The notes beneath the pieces are model-generated. The model saw only the letters and a program-made list of their open reading frames with translations, ran no database searches and was not told the DNA's origin. Shown piece by piece: positions 46,542 to 55,595 of a DNA stretch of 64,000 bases. The stretch's first letter is position 1. Each line of letters opens with the position of its first letter. The position numbers and the translations under genes are program-made. Source of the DNA: Rhodoferax potami. Its GTDB lineage: Bacteria; Pseudomonadota; Gammaproteobacteria; Burkholderiales; Burkholderiaceae_C. Location of the stretch: positions 2,542,001 to 2,606,000 of the forward strand of contig NZ_JAVBIJ010000001.1 in the NCBI RefSeq assembly GCF_032193765.1, read 5' to 3'.

Positions 46542-47271
46542 GGAAATCAGGATCCTTGGGTAGTGAAGTGCGTCGTCGCAATTGAAACCAGGCAAACAGT
46601 CCGACAATCAGCACGGTGAGTGCAAACCACTGCGCTGCATAACCATGGTGTTTTTCGACCCCGGCGTTGACGACAGGCCAATCCCGCAAGAGCCCCTCAG
46701 AGGCTGGTCCGGTTTGAACTACCGTCACATGGGTCGCAAGTGCGAGCCCGGTCTCCAGGCGAAATTGCGGCAAGTCCAGATTTTGCCGTATCGCCCCAAC
46801 GCTTGGGTCGCCCATCTCATAAAGCTTGGATGGCGGCAAGGCAATTCGACCGGTGACATCCACCGACCCCATAGGCGACTCGACCACCGGGAGTTGGCTG
46901 CGATCCACAAAATTACGCGGGACCCAGCCACGCTGGACCATAACCACAGTGTCGGTGTTCTGGATACGCAAAGGCGTAAGGACATAGAACCCGACCTTGG
47001 CGTTCATCTGCCGGTTATCTAAAAAAACGGTGCGGTCAGCGATCCATTGCCCACGCAGCTGAACCGGTCGATGCAATACCGACGAGGGGTCTTTGTCCTT
47101 GATCCAATCGTCACCGACCAAGGGGGCTGCGTTTTGGGCGACTTGCATTGCACGGACAAAATCCTGCTTCTCGGCGGCACGACGCAACTGCCAAAAGCCA
47201 AGCGATAGTGTCAGCGCAGCAGACAGAAAAGCGGCTATTGCCATCGTCCACCAGCGCGTATTCCTATTCAC
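46534..47271 (-). CDS. SURF1-family cytochrome oxidase biogenesis protein
   Basis: About 245 residues from GTG 47271; the upstream frame would run into the DUF2909 gene. Two terminal membrane helices (MAIAAFLSAALTLSLGFWQL and the C-terminal WFALTVLIVGLFAWFQL) flank the periplasmic SURF1 domain (GFWQLRRAAEKQ, VQLRGQW, FLDNRQ, PRNFVDRSQLP). It assists insertion of haem A. Its start lies only 6 bp from the start of the divergent DUF2909 gene. Confidence 0.93.
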   Translation of the reverse strand: MNRNTRWWTMAIAAFLSAALTLSLGFWQLRRAAEKQDFVRAMQVAQNAAPLVGDDWIKDKDPSSVLHRPVQLRGQWIADRTVFLDNRQMNAKVGFYVLTPLRIQNTDTVVMVQRGWVPRNFVDRSQLPVVESPMGSVDVTGRIALPPSKLYEMGDPSVGAIRQNLDLPQFRLETGLALATHVTVVQTGPASEGLLRDWPVVNAGVEKHHGYAAQWFALTVLIVGLFAWFQLRRRTSLPKDPDFHV

Positions 47272-47277
47272 GTAATA

Positions 47278-47508
47278 ATGCCTTTCATGACCTATCTCGC
47301 AATCTTGGCCTTTGTTGCAATTCTGGGTAGCCTGGGAGCCGCCCTCTATTTCATGTTGCGCGGCGGAAATTCCCAGCACGCAAAATCGAAAAACATGGCC
47401 CGCGCCTTGGGCTTGCGTGTCGGTGTATCCGTATTCTTATTTCTTTGTATTTTGGTGGCTTGGAAATTGGGCTACATCCATCCGACAGGTATTCCTGAAG
47501 GCCGCTGA
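47278..47508 (+). CDS. Twin-transmembrane protein, DUF2909 family
   Basis: 76 residues with two membrane helices (LAILAFVAILGSLGAALYFM and VGVSVFLFLCILVAWKLG) joined by a KSKNMARALGLRV loop, the family signature. Function unknown; found next to cox genes in Burkholderiales. It is the only plus-strand gene inside the cluster and shares a bidirectional terminator with ctaE. Confidence 0.9.
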   Translation: MPFMTYLAILAFVAILGSLGAALYFMLRGGNSQHAKSKNMARALGLRVGVSVFLFLCILVAWKLGYIHPTGIPEGR

Positions 47509-47522
47509 TTGTGACTGAAACA

Positions 47523-47549
47523 AAAAAGGCACCCGAGGGTGCCTTTTTT
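47523..47549. terminator. Bidirectional intrinsic terminator between DUF2909 and ctaE
   Basis: AAAAAAGGCACCC and GGGTGCCTTTTTT pair perfectly around a 2-nt centre; A and T runs serve both convergent genes. Confidence 0.95.
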
Positions 47550-47563
47550 GTTGGTGTGCACGA

Positions 47564-48445
47564 TCAGAACCAGTAAACCAGCACGTAGAGCCCCAACCAG
47601 ACCACGTCCACGAAGTGCCAGTACCAGGCTGCGCCTTCGAAGCCGAAGTGGCGCTCGGGGGTGAAGTGGCCCTTTTGTAGACGCAGTGTGATGAACAGCA
47701 ACATCAACATACCCACCAGCACGTGGAAACCGTGGAAACCGGTCAGCATGTAGAAGGTCGAACCGAACACCCCAGAATTCAGCTTCAAGTTGTAAGCGGT
47801 GTAAGCGTGGTAATACTCGTAGCCTTGAACGAACAAGAAGGTTACACCCAACAAAACAGTGGCCCACATGAAGGCGATCGTCTTTGACCGATTACCGTCA
47901 ATCAAGGCGTGGTGAGCGATCGTCAAAGTGACACCCGATGTCAACAACAGTGCCGTGTTGATCGTGGGGAGCCAGAAAGGACCCATGGTGGTAAAGGGCT
48001 CGACGATGCCGCCGGGGGAAGCTGTCATGCCGGCAGCGACACTGGGCCAAACAGCCTTGAAATCGGGCCAGAGCAAGGAATTTTCCAAGCTACCGAGCGC
48101 AGGCACCGAATGTGAACGTGCCCACCAGAGCGCAGTAAAGAAGGCGCCGAAGAACATGACTTCGGAAAAAATGAACCAGCTCATACTCCAGCGGTAGGAG
48201 ATGTCGATCTTCCGGCCATATTGGCCGCCTTCACTCTCCATCACGGCATCACGGAACCATTGATACAAAACGAACAGCCACCAGACCATACCCAGCATCA
48301 AAGAGTATTTGCCCCAGGCAGAACCGTTGATCCACTGACCAGCGCCGAGAATCACGAAGAACAAACCGGCCGACGCCATCACAGGGTGACGGGAGGGGCC
48401 GGGCACAAAGTAATAAGGCGTTGTGCCGTGTGTCGCTGAGCTCAT
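47564..48445 (-). CDS. ctaE: Cytochrome c oxidase subunit III
   Basis: 293 residues from ATG 48445 (GGAG upstream). Seven membrane segments and conserved SEVMFFGAFFTALWW, TGFHGFHV and HFGFEGAAWYWHFVDVVW motifs define subunit III. It stabilises the catalytic subunit and influences proton uptake. It is the last structural gene of the ctaC-D-G-E run. Confidence 0.97.
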   Translation of the reverse strand: MSSATHGTTPYYFVPGPSRHPVMASAGLFFVILGAGQWINGSAWGKYSLMLGMVWWLFVLYQWFRDAVMESEGGQYGRKIDISYRWSMSWFIFSEVMFFGAFFTALWWARSHSVPALGSLENSLLWPDFKAVWPSVAAGMTASPGGIVEPFTTMGPFWLPTINTALLLTSGVTLTIAHHALIDGNRSKTIAFMWATVLLGVTFLFVQGYEYYHAYTAYNLKLNSGVFGSTFYMLTGFHGFHVLVGMLMLLFITLRLQKGHFTPERHFGFEGAAWYWHFVDVVWLGLYVLVYWF

Positions 48446-48497
48446 TTCTTCTCCATTTCTTCTCAAATCCGAATCTTTACACTGAGGTGGTGCACGC

Positions 48498-48707
48498 TTA
48501 AGCGCCCACCACCCACTTCGCTAGACTGATCAGCCCTACCACCAAAAGCACGGCGGCTATCAAACCCACCAGCACCACATGCAAAGGGTTCACCTTGGAC
48601 AGATCATCCCGATAGCCTTTGCTACTGCGAATCCCCAAAAAAGACCAAGCCACCAGCTTCACACTGGTCAGAAACGACACCTTCCCTGATGTGGCTTCTT
48701 GTGCCAT
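48498..48707 (-). CDS. DUF2970 small membrane protein of the cox cluster
   Basis: 69 residues from ATG 48707, which overlaps the ctaG stop as TGATG. A short soluble start precedes LVAWSFLGIRSSKGYRDDL, then one membrane helix (HVVLVGLIAAVLLVVGLISL). The family is conserved between ctaG and ctaE in Burkholderiales; molecular role unknown. Confidence 0.9.
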   Translation of the reverse strand: MAQEATSGKVSFLTSVKLVAWSFLGIRSSKGYRDDLSKVNPLHVVLVGLIAAVLLVVGLISLAKWVVGA

Positions 48708-49303
48708 CAAGAACCTGCAGACTCATCAAGCGAGGGCTTCACCACCGCCACGGGTGCCGGGGGCGTCTTTCCACCGACTTCAAAAAAGGTATACGACAAA
48801 GTAATCGTCGTCACGTCTTTCGACAGTTTGGGATCAATGACGAAGACCACAGGCCACGATTTCTTCTCGCCCGGCTCCAAGGTGTACTGGCTGAAACAGA
48901 AGCACTCCAGCTTGTTGAAGTGCGCAGAGGCTTGCATCGGTGCGTAGCTGGGAATAGCTTGCGCTGACATCCGGCGGTTTTGCACGTTCTGGAACTCATA
49001 AACCACGGTGGTCATTTCGCCGGGGTGAACGACCATGGATCGCTGAGCCGGGCGAAACTCCCAGGGCCCACGGGAGTTGGCGTCGAACTCGACGGTGATG
49101 CTCCTGGAGGTGTCCACCTGTGAATTCACCGGCGGGGCCTTTTTACCCATGATCACTTGTTCACCGAGGGCCAAGATATTGATCCCGGTCATCTCACAAA
49201 TGGCTTGATACAAAGGCACCAACGCATAACCGAAGGCGAACATACTGACGGTGATCACCGCCAGCTTGCCCATCATTTTCCGGTTTGCGCGGACATTGGC
49301 CAT
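48707..49303 (-). CDS. ctaG: Cytochrome c oxidase assembly protein Cox11/CtaG
   Basis: 198 residues: one N-terminal membrane anchor (LAVITVSMFAFGYALVPLY) and a periplasmic domain with the copper-binding CFCF motif (FNKLECFCFSQYTL). It delivers copper to CuB of subunit I. It begins one base after the stop of the 38-residue protein upstream and is coupled to DUF2970. Confidence 0.96.
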   Translation of the reverse strand: MANVRANRKMMGKLAVITVSMFAFGYALVPLYQAICEMTGINILALGEQVIMGKKAPPVNSQVDTSRSITVEFDANSRGPWEFRPAQRSMVVHPGEMTTVVYEFQNVQNRRMSAQAIPSYAPMQASAHFNKLECFCFSQYTLEPGEKKSWPVVFVIDPKLSKDVTTITLSYTFFEVGGKTPPAPVAVVKPSLDESAGS

Positions 49304-49304
49304 G

Positions 49305-49421
49305 CTACTTCCCCAACAAAATCATTTTGGCCATGAACCCGAGGAAGAAGACGGCCGCCACCGAGGCCAGAATCAGCCCCAATCGTGCGTTCGCCTTCTT
49401 CTGATTAGTAGGCTCAGACAT
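49305..49421 (-). CDS. Cytochrome oxidase small assembly protein (38 aa)
   Basis: ATG at 49421 overlaps the ctaD stop (TAATG) and the TAG at 49305 is followed at once by the ctaG start. The 38 residues have a polar start ([15 protein letters not shown]) and a single membrane helix (LILASVAAVFFLGFMAKMIL). Short single-helix proteins at this place are typical of Burkholderiales cox operons and are easily missed because of their size. The role in assembly is inferred from position. Confidence 0.85.
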   Translation of the reverse strand: MSEPTNQKKANARLGLILASVAAVFFLGFMAKMILLGK

Positions 49422-51037
49422 TAGCCGATCACCTTGGTCGCAGTAGCGTCCAATTTGGGTGGGTTTTCAAAAGTGTGGAATGGAGCAGGAGAAGGCACTT
49501 CCCACTCCAGACCTTCGGCAGCTTCCCAAGGTTTCTGGGGCGCTTTTTCACCTTTGCCCAACATGGCAGGCAAGACCACACCAAAGAAGAAATACACCTG
49601 CGCCAAACCGAAGGCAAAAGAGCCAATGGACGCAATCATGTTGAAGTCAGCGAACTGCATCGGGTAGTCCGCATAGCGGCGTGGCATACCCGCCAGACCC
49701 AAGAAGTGCATCGGGAAGAAAGTCACGTTAAACGCGATCAGCGACCACCAGAAGTGCAAACGGCCTTTCCACTCAGGGATCATCACACCGGTCCACTTAG
49801 GTGCCCAGTAATAGAAGCCGGCAAACATCGCATACAAAGAGCCCGCCACCAACACATAGTGGAAGTGAGCCACCACGTAGTACGTGTCTTGCAATTGGAT
49901 ATCGATGGGCGCCATGGCCAAAATCAGGCCAGTGAATCCGCCCATGGTGAACACGAAAATGAAGCCCACTGCAAACAACATGGGAGTTTCGAAGGTCATC
50001 GAACCCTGCCACATGGTGGCGATCCAGTTGAAGATCTTCACAGCAGTAGGGACGGCGATCAGCATGGTCGCATACATGAAAAACAGCTGACCCGTAACTG
50101 GCATGCCGGTTGTGAACATGTGGTGAGCCCACACGATGAAAGACAAGATTGCAATGGAAGAAGTGGCGTACACCATGGAGGCGTAACCAAACAGCTTCTT
50201 GCGGGCAAATGCAGGAACGATCTGACTCACGATGCCGAAGGCCGGCAAGATCATGATGTACACCTCAGGGTGACCAAAGAACCAGAAAATATGCTGGTAC
50301 ATCACTGGGTCACCACCACCGGCGGGATTGAAGAAGCTCGTACCAAAATGACGGTCTGTCAGTGTCATGGTGATGGCGCCAGCCAGCACTGGCATTACAG
50401 CGATCAGCAAGTAGGCAGTGATCAACCATGTCCAGCAGAACATTGGCATCTTCATCAGGGTCATGCCGGGAGCGCGCATGTTCAAAATGGTGACGATGAT
50501 GTTGATCGACCCCATGATGGACGAAGCGCCCAGGATGTGCATTGCAAAAATGCCGGCATCCATCGAAGGACCCATTTGCAGGGTCAAAGGCGCGTACAAA
50601 GTCCAGCCAGCAGCAGGTGCGCCACCAGGCATGAAGAACGAAGACACCAGCATCAGCGCGGCAGGGATCATCAGCCAGAAGCTGAAGTTGTTCATGCGAG
50701 CAAAGGCCATGTCGGATGCACCGATTTGCAGCGGGATCATCCAGTTCGCGAAACCCACAAAGCCCGGCATGATGGCGCCGAACACCATGATCAAGCCGTG
50801 CATCGTTGTCAACGAGTTGAACAACTCGGGATTGACCAGCTGCAAGCCGGGTTGGAACAACTCAGCGCGAATCAGCAAAGCTAGCACGCCGCCGATGATC
50901 AACATCGTAAAGCTGAACAACAGGTACAAAGTACCGATGTCTTTATGGTTAGTCGCAAACACCCAACGCTGCCAACCCGTAGGGGCATGGTGATGATCGT
51001 CGTGGGCGTGATCGTGGTGGTCTAGTACGGCGCTCAT
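49421..51037 (-). CDS. ctaD: Cytochrome c oxidase subunit I
   Basis: 538 residues, about 12 membrane helices after a His-rich N-terminus ([12 protein letters not shown]). Metal-site elements are present: [15 protein letters not shown] (CuB His and cross-linked Tyr), [12 protein letters not shown] (two CuB His) and VVAHFHYVL (haem ligands). The YVVAH and proton-channel residues suggest an A-type haem-copper oxidase. It forms the catalytic core that reduces O2 and pumps protons. Confidence 0.98.
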   Translation of the reverse strand: MSAVLDHHDHAHDDHHHAPTGWQRWVFATNHKDIGTLYLLFSFTMLIIGGVLALLIRAELFQPGLQLVNPELFNSLTTMHGLIMVFGAIMPGFVGFANWMIPLQIGASDMAFARMNNFSFWLMIPAALMLVSSFFMPGGAPAAGWTLYAPLTLQMGPSMDAGIFAMHILGASSIMGSINIIVTILNMRAPGMTLMKMPMFCWTWLITAYLLIAVMPVLAGAITMTLTDRHFGTSFFNPAGGGDPVMYQHIFWFFGHPEVYIMILPAFGIVSQIVPAFARKKLFGYASMVYATSSIAILSFIVWAHHMFTTGMPVTGQLFFMYATMLIAVPTAVKIFNWIATMWQGSMTFETPMLFAVGFIFVFTMGGFTGLILAMAPIDIQLQDTYYVVAHFHYVLVAGSLYAMFAGFYYWAPKWTGVMIPEWKGRLHFWWSLIAFNVTFFPMHFLGLAGMPRRYADYPMQFADFNMIASIGSFAFGLAQVYFFFGVVLPAMLGKGEKAPQKPWEAAEGLEWEVPSPAPFHTFENPPKLDATATKVIG

Positions 51038-51078
51038 GGTGAGGTCCTTCTCAAATTTCTACGTTCTGCCTGAAGACT

Positions 51079-52263
51079 TTATTTGCGCAAAGCCAGCACT
51101 TCGGCGGGCTGCACAACCTGACCGGTTTTGTTAGACCAGTTGTTCTTCGTGTAAGTGATCACAGCAGCGATGTCTGTGTCGCTCAATGTTTTCCATGCGG
51201 GCATTGAGCCGTTGTTTTGACCATTCAACAAAATAGCGATTTGTTTGCTCTTGTCAGCGTCGAGCACCACGGCAGCGCCGTCCAACGCCTTAATGGGTCC
51301 AGCGCCCTTGCCATTAGCTTGGTGGCAGGCTGCACAGTTCTGGGCATAAACCTTTTCACCGCGCTTGGAGATGTCATCCAGAGCCCAGACTTTAGATGGA
51401 TCGTCTGCTTTGGCAGCAAGCTTTTTCTTCTCGCCGGCCACCCAAGCGGAGTAGTCTTCTGCAGAGAGCACCTTCACATGGATGGGCATGTAGGCGTGCT
51501 CTTTTCCGCACAGCTCAGCGCACTGACCATAGAAGTCGCCAGTTTTCTCAGCACGGAACCAAGTGTCACGCACAAACCCAGGGATCGCGTCTTGCTTTAT
51601 ACCGAATGCAGGGACCATGAAGGCGTGGATCACGTCATTGGCCGTAGTGATGATGCGGACCTTCTTGTCCACGGGAACCACCAATGGGTTATCCACTTTC
51701 AACAAATAGTTGTCGATGGACTCGCCTTTCTTGGGGCCACCAGCATCTGACAAGGCGCGCTGGTCGCTGTCCAAGGTAGATACGAAACCGATGCCCTCGC
51801 CCTCGCCCTTGATGTAGTCGTAGCCCCATTTCCATTGCATGCCTGTCGCCTTGATCGTCAAGTCAGCATTGGTGGTGTCTTTCATGGCGACCACCACTTT
51901 GGTAGCAGGTAGCGCCATCAAAATCACAATGACGAAGGGAACGATCGTCCAGATGATTTCAACTGTGACCGACTCATGGAAGGTCGCGGGTTTGTAACCC
52001 ACCGACTTGCGGTGCTTCCAGATGGAATAGAACATGACGGCAAAAACCGCCACAAAGATCACGGAACACACGATCAACATGAACCAGTGAAGCCATTGCT
52101 GCTCTTGGGCAATTTTGGTGACTGCAGGTGCGAGATTCAGCTGATTCACAGCTGGGCCGCCCGGCAAATCATTCACAGCATGCGCTTGCGTCAAGAGGGA
52201 TGTCCCGGCAAAAGCACCGGCAGTCCACAGCATTGAAGCCAGTTTGTTCGTTGTGTTCTTCAT
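51079..52263 (-). CDS. ctaC: Cytochrome c oxidase subunit II with fused cytochrome c domain
   Basis: 394 residues from ATG 52263. A signal peptide and two membrane helices are followed by the CuA domain (CAELCGKEHAYMPIHV carries the Cys, Glu, His and Met ligands). After ~60 residues comes a class I cytochrome c domain with CAACH at 310-314 and an axial Met in GSMPAW. The fusion defines a caa3-type oxidase that accepts electrons through its own haem c. First gene of the oxidase operon. Confidence 0.96.
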   Translation of the reverse strand: MKNTTNKLASMLWTAGAFAGTSLLTQAHAVNDLPGGPAVNQLNLAPAVTKIAQEQQWLHWFMLIVCSVIFVAVFAVMFYSIWKHRKSVGYKPATFHESVTVEIIWTIVPFVIVILMALPATKVVVAMKDTTNADLTIKATGMQWKWGYDYIKGEGEGIGFVSTLDSDQRALSDAGGPKKGESIDNYLLKVDNPLVVPVDKKVRIITTANDVIHAFMVPAFGIKQDAIPGFVRDTWFRAEKTGDFYGQCAELCGKEHAYMPIHVKVLSAEDYSAWVAGEKKKLAAKADDPSKVWALDDISKRGEKVYAQNCAACHQANGKGAGPIKALDGAAVVLDADKSKQIAILLNGQNNGSMPAWKTLSDTDIAAVITYTKNNWSNKTGQVVQPAEVLALRK

Positions 52264-52319
52264 CTCGTTCACTTTTAGATGCCCCAAAATAATTCACCGC
52301 ACCGGATTCACGCCTGCCC

Positions 52320-52796
52320 TCAGGCAGCACGCAAAGCCGAACGAATCTCTCTAGCCAGTTGCGGTCGCAACTCCGGGCGTATGTACCGCCCGACCTGAAT
52401 GGTTCGCCCACGCTCTGACAGCTCAATCAGCGAAGTATCACTTGCGCGCGGCTCAACTCTCACCCAGCCTCTTTGAAACTCTGCTTTTTCCAGCTTACCG
52501 CCACACTCCAGCTCAACAACGAGCCGGTTGTCCAGCAATGCAATGTGCTCTCCGTCGGTCGAATGCCTCGCGTACACGTAAAAGGCCAGCCCGACTGCGA
52601 TCAACTCCAAGGAGGCGAATGGAATCACCAACGTAGCACCTTGGAACCAGAAGAAAAGCCCGATCCCGATGGAAACCACGCATAGCGCCACATAAGTCCA
52701 TACCAACTGCAGGGGCGTTACGGAACAATTCCGCCGGAGAAGCCAGTGGACCTGTTGCCCTTCAACTGTCGCAAAGCGAAAACCCGGATTCGTCAT
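52320..52796 (-). CDS. DUF2244 integral membrane protein
   Basis: 158 residues from ATG 52796. Two membrane helices (VWTYVALCVVSIGIGLFFW and LVIPFASLELIAVGLAFYVY) follow an N-terminal RRNCSVTP segment, then a basic C-terminal domain with GRYIRPELRPQLARE. The family is usual next to cox genes in Proteobacteria. Function not established; it may help oxidase biogenesis. It lies 56 bp upstream of ctaC. Confidence 0.9.
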   Translation of the reverse strand: MTNPGFRFATVEGQQVHWLLRRNCSVTPLQLVWTYVALCVVSIGIGLFFWFQGATLVIPFASLELIAVGLAFYVYARHSTDGEHIALLDNRLVVELECGGKLEKAEFQRGWVRVEPRASDTSLIELSERGRTIQVGRYIRPELRPQLAREIRSALRAA

Positions 52797-52948
52797 GCGT
52801 GTCACCCGAAATGAACTGGGTCGATAAATACTCAGTTCAAACTGGAGGGGGAATATGCCATCACCTCGTTCCTAACATTGTATGACAGTAACGAACTTGA
52901 CAGGCGTCAGCCCGGCGCCACGCAAAGGGGAATCCGTAGGGGTTTTGC

Positions 52949-53827
52949 CTAGTTTTTCAGGGCGGCGCGCATGTCACCCAAGGAAACACGCGTCTCTGGT
53001 GTGACCTTCAAACGCGGCTTGGGCTTGAAGGCATGTCCGTAAACCACTTCAAAAGTGATCGTCAAGCGGCCATCCTCTGCGCCCAGCTCGCGGGTGAGGC
53101 GCTCCAACAATTCTTTGCGCCACGCTTTGGTTCTGGTGCCGGCAAAGCGGTTCGTGTGCAAATTACGCCCCAAACCACGCAACTCTTCCAATAGACGCTC
53201 CGCTGACGAGTGGCTCAGGGTAATGCGCTCCATGTCCATCACAGGCTCCGCAAAGCCGGCATGCACCAGCATGTCACCCCAGTCGTGCATGTCAGTGAAC
53301 TGGTGATGCGGCTGCGGCCAACCCGCCACGTCAAAAACACGACGCAACTCCCGCAAGGTATCGGGGCCGAAGCAAGAAAACATCACAAACCCGTCGACAG
53401 CCAAGTTGGAGTGCCACTCGCGGATCAACGCCTGTGGGTCCGCGGCCATGTGCAGCGCCATATTGGCCCACAACATTTGCACCGGATTTGCCGCTTTTTC
53501 AAACCGGGGCGTGGCGCCCGTCCACCGCCCGGGACTCCACCACGCCGGTGTAAGGATCTTCCGCGAATGCAGTTGCCTGGCAGAGGTGCTTTCGCACACG
53601 TAACTTTGTGCTTTGGGATAGCGCTTTTGCACCAGCAAATGCCCTTCATAGCCGCCCCGCGAGGGCTCCCAATCCAACCACGTTGCCGGTTTTTGCACGA
53701 TCCACTGCAACCGGTCCTCCATGCGGCGGGCGATCTCCTCATGCAGCCAAGGGGCGGACTCCACCGGCGCGTGCGCCCAACGGGCTGCGGCAACCGGGTC
53801 TATGGTGGGGGGCTTGTGATCAGTCAT
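52949..53827 (-). CDS. SAM-dependent methyltransferase, BioC-like
   Basis: 292 residues. The class I methyltransferase layout resembles BioC: an early ARWAHAPVESAPWLHEEIARR segment, then WANMALHMAADPQALIREWH after motif I, and FSCFGPDTLRELRRVF. The usual glycine-rich motif I is unclear (WEPSRGGYEG). BioC methylates malonyl-ACP in biotin synthesis, but the weak motif I makes that role uncertain. It is divergent from comF. Confidence 0.75.
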   Translation of the reverse strand: MTDHKPPTIDPVAAARWAHAPVESAPWLHEEIARRMEDRLQWIVQKPATWLDWEPSRGGYEGHLLVQKRYPKAQSYVCESTSARQLHSRKILTPAWWSPGRWTGATPRFEKAANPVQMLWANMALHMAADPQALIREWHSNLAVDGFVMFSCFGPDTLRELRRVFDVAGWPQPHHQFTDMHDWGDMLVHAGFAEPVMDMERITLSHSSAERLLEELRGLGRNLHTNRFAGTRTKAWRKELLERLTRELGAEDGRLTITFEVVYGHAFKPKPRLKVTPETRVSLGDMRAALKN

Positions 53828-53865
53828 GGCCAGGAAAATCGTCGGTCCGCGAGTATATTGGCCCC

Positions 53866-54580
53866 ATGTTCAGCGCCTTGCTCCAAGGGTTAAGCCGCCA
53901 AGTACCCAGCGTATGCCGGGTTTGCAGAGTATGGCCCTCGCACCCGGTGTGCGAAGACTGTGTGCACGCATTTGCCCAGCCGGTACACCGCTGCGCGGTA
54001 TGCGCGCTCGCCATCCCGACTACCTTGCATCAGCTGTAGAGCCTGCACTGACACACCGCCCGTATGGAATGCAGCACTTGCGGCCGTGGACTATGGCTAC
54101 CCCTGGGACCGGCTGATTGCGAACTTCAAGTTCCAAGGCAACCCGGCTTGGGCGCGCCACTTCGCCACCGTCATGCGGAGTGCGCCTTGGGTAGAGCCCG
54201 CTTTGGAAGCGGCTGACTGGGTCATCCCGATGCCATTGGCCCGGGAACGGCTGCTGGAGCGGGGCTTTAACCAATCCGCGCTAATAGCCCGCCACCTGAG
54301 CCCTGCCAAAGTGCGGGAGGATTGGCTATTGCGCCTTTATCACACCCCGCCGCAAAGTGGGCTGTCACGCGAAGAGCGGCAACACAACCTGCAGCACGCT
54401 TTTGCGATGGAACCGCACAGCGGCGCGCGCTTGCAAGGCCAAAACATCATATTGGTGGACGACGTCATGACCAGTGGCGCCACCATGGCCGCCGCAAGCA
54501 TCGTCTTGCAGCGTGCCGGCGCTCAGCACATCACAGCATTGGTGTTTGCGCGCACAGCCCGGGCGGATGCCGGAGCGTAG
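53866..54580 (+). pseudogene. comF: ComF-family phosphoribosyltransferase, frameshifted
   Basis: The frame from ATG 53866 encodes the N-terminal zinc-finger part (VCRVCRVWPSHPVCEDC, HRCAVCALAIP) and stops at 54037-54039. The remainder continues in the next frame from about 54030 (SCRACTDTPPVWNAALAAVDYGYPWDRL) and includes the PRTase loop ILVDDVMTSGATMA, ending at 54580. A one-base insertion or two-base loss near 54005-54036 would explain this. ComF proteins assist DNA uptake or repair. It could be a sequence error. Confidence 0.8.
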
Positions 54581-54591
54581 ACAATCAGGGC

Positions 54592-55056
54592 ATGTTTCAT
54601 ATTGTTTTAGTTGAACCAGAAATTCCGCCCAACACCGGCAACGTGATCCGGCTGGCGGCCAACACCGGCTGCCAATTGCATTTAGTGGAACCATTGGGCT
54701 TTTCGATGGACGACAAGCACATGCGGCGCGCAGGCCTGGACTACCATGAGTACGCTCAACTCAAGCGGCATGCCAGCTGGCAGCAGTTTCTGGAGGATGA
54801 GAAACCTGATCCTGAGCGCCTCTTTACGCTCACCACCCGAGGAACACGCAGCCCCTTTGAGGTCGCGTTTCAAGCGGGGGATTGGCTGGTCTTCGGCTCA
54901 GAAACCAAGGGAATTTCCGACTTTGTGCGGACTTCATTCAGCCCCGAGCGCAGTTTGCGCTTGCCCATGCGGCCGGAGCAACGCAGCCTCAACCTGTCGA
55001 ATGCGGTCGCGGTCACCGTGTTCGAGGCTTGGCGCCAAAACGGTTTCGGCAGCTGA
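54592..55056 (+). CDS. trmL: tRNA (cytidine(34)-2'-O)-methyltransferase
   Basis: 154 residues from ATG 54592. This is a SPOUT methyltransferase with VEPEIPPNTGNVIRLAANTG near the start, FGSETKGISDF and a C-terminal LPMRPEQRSLNLSNAVAV knot motif. It modifies the wobble base of tRNA-Leu. Length matches the family (~155). It starts 11 bp after the comF stop. Confidence 0.95.
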   Translation: MFHIVLVEPEIPPNTGNVIRLAANTGCQLHLVEPLGFSMDDKHMRRAGLDYHEYAQLKRHASWQQFLEDEKPDPERLFTLTTRGTRSPFEVAFQAGDWLVFGSETKGISDFVRTSFSPERSLRLPMRPEQRSLNLSNAVAVTVFEAWRQNGFGS

Positions 55057-55085
55057 CGCCGGACGGCGCCCCCTCACGGGGTGGC

Positions 55086-55541
55086 TCAGGGGTACTGGCG
55101 GACCAAGGCCTCTGCCACACAAGCAGGCTTGGTAGCCCCTTCGCGCTCGATCGTGACTTCCCAGCTTTGCTGGACACCCCCGTTATCAATCGGCTCTGCC
55201 GACAGCAGCTTCAAATGGGCACGCAGCCGGCTGTTCACCGGCACCGGTGACACAAAGCGGACCTTGTTGAGCCCGTAATTGACCCCCATGCGGGCCTCGG
55301 TCACTGCCAAGCTGGACTCCATAAACCGGGGAATCAAAGACAAGGTCAAAAAGCCGTGCCCGATCGGGGTGCCAAAAGGCCCCTGGGCCGCGCGCACCGG
55401 GTCCACATGGATCCACTGGTGGTCTCCCGTCGCTTGGGCAAACAAATCAATCTGAGACTGGTTGATAGTGAGCCAGTCGCTAACTGCGACCGTGGTGCCG
55501 ACTTGGGCGGACAACTCCGCCAGTGTGTCAAAGATTTTCAT
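55086..55541 (-). CDS. MaoC-family dehydratase
   Basis: 151 residues from ATG 55541, hot-dog fold. The hydratase motif is visible: an Asp and His in ATGDHQWIHVDPVRA followed by GTPIGHGFLTLSL. It is probably an (R)-specific enoyl-CoA hydratase linking beta-oxidation to polyhydroxyalkanoate or other pathways. Convergent with trmL. Confidence 0.92.
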   Translation of the reverse strand: MKIFDTLAELSAQVGTTVAVSDWLTINQSQIDLFAQATGDHQWIHVDPVRAAQGPFGTPIGHGFLTLSLIPRFMESSLAVTEARMGVNYGLNKVRFVSPVPVNSRLRAHLKLLSAEPIDNGGVQQSWEVTIEREGATKPACVAEALVRQYP

Positions 55542-55595
55542 GCGCAAACTCTAGCCAATGGTGGTCGGGGCGCATGTAGCCCGGGTGACAGCGGG

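Noticed and set aside
49475..50884. 469-codon plus-strand frame
   Set aside because: Antisense to ctaD; composition is an artefact of codon use on the other strand.
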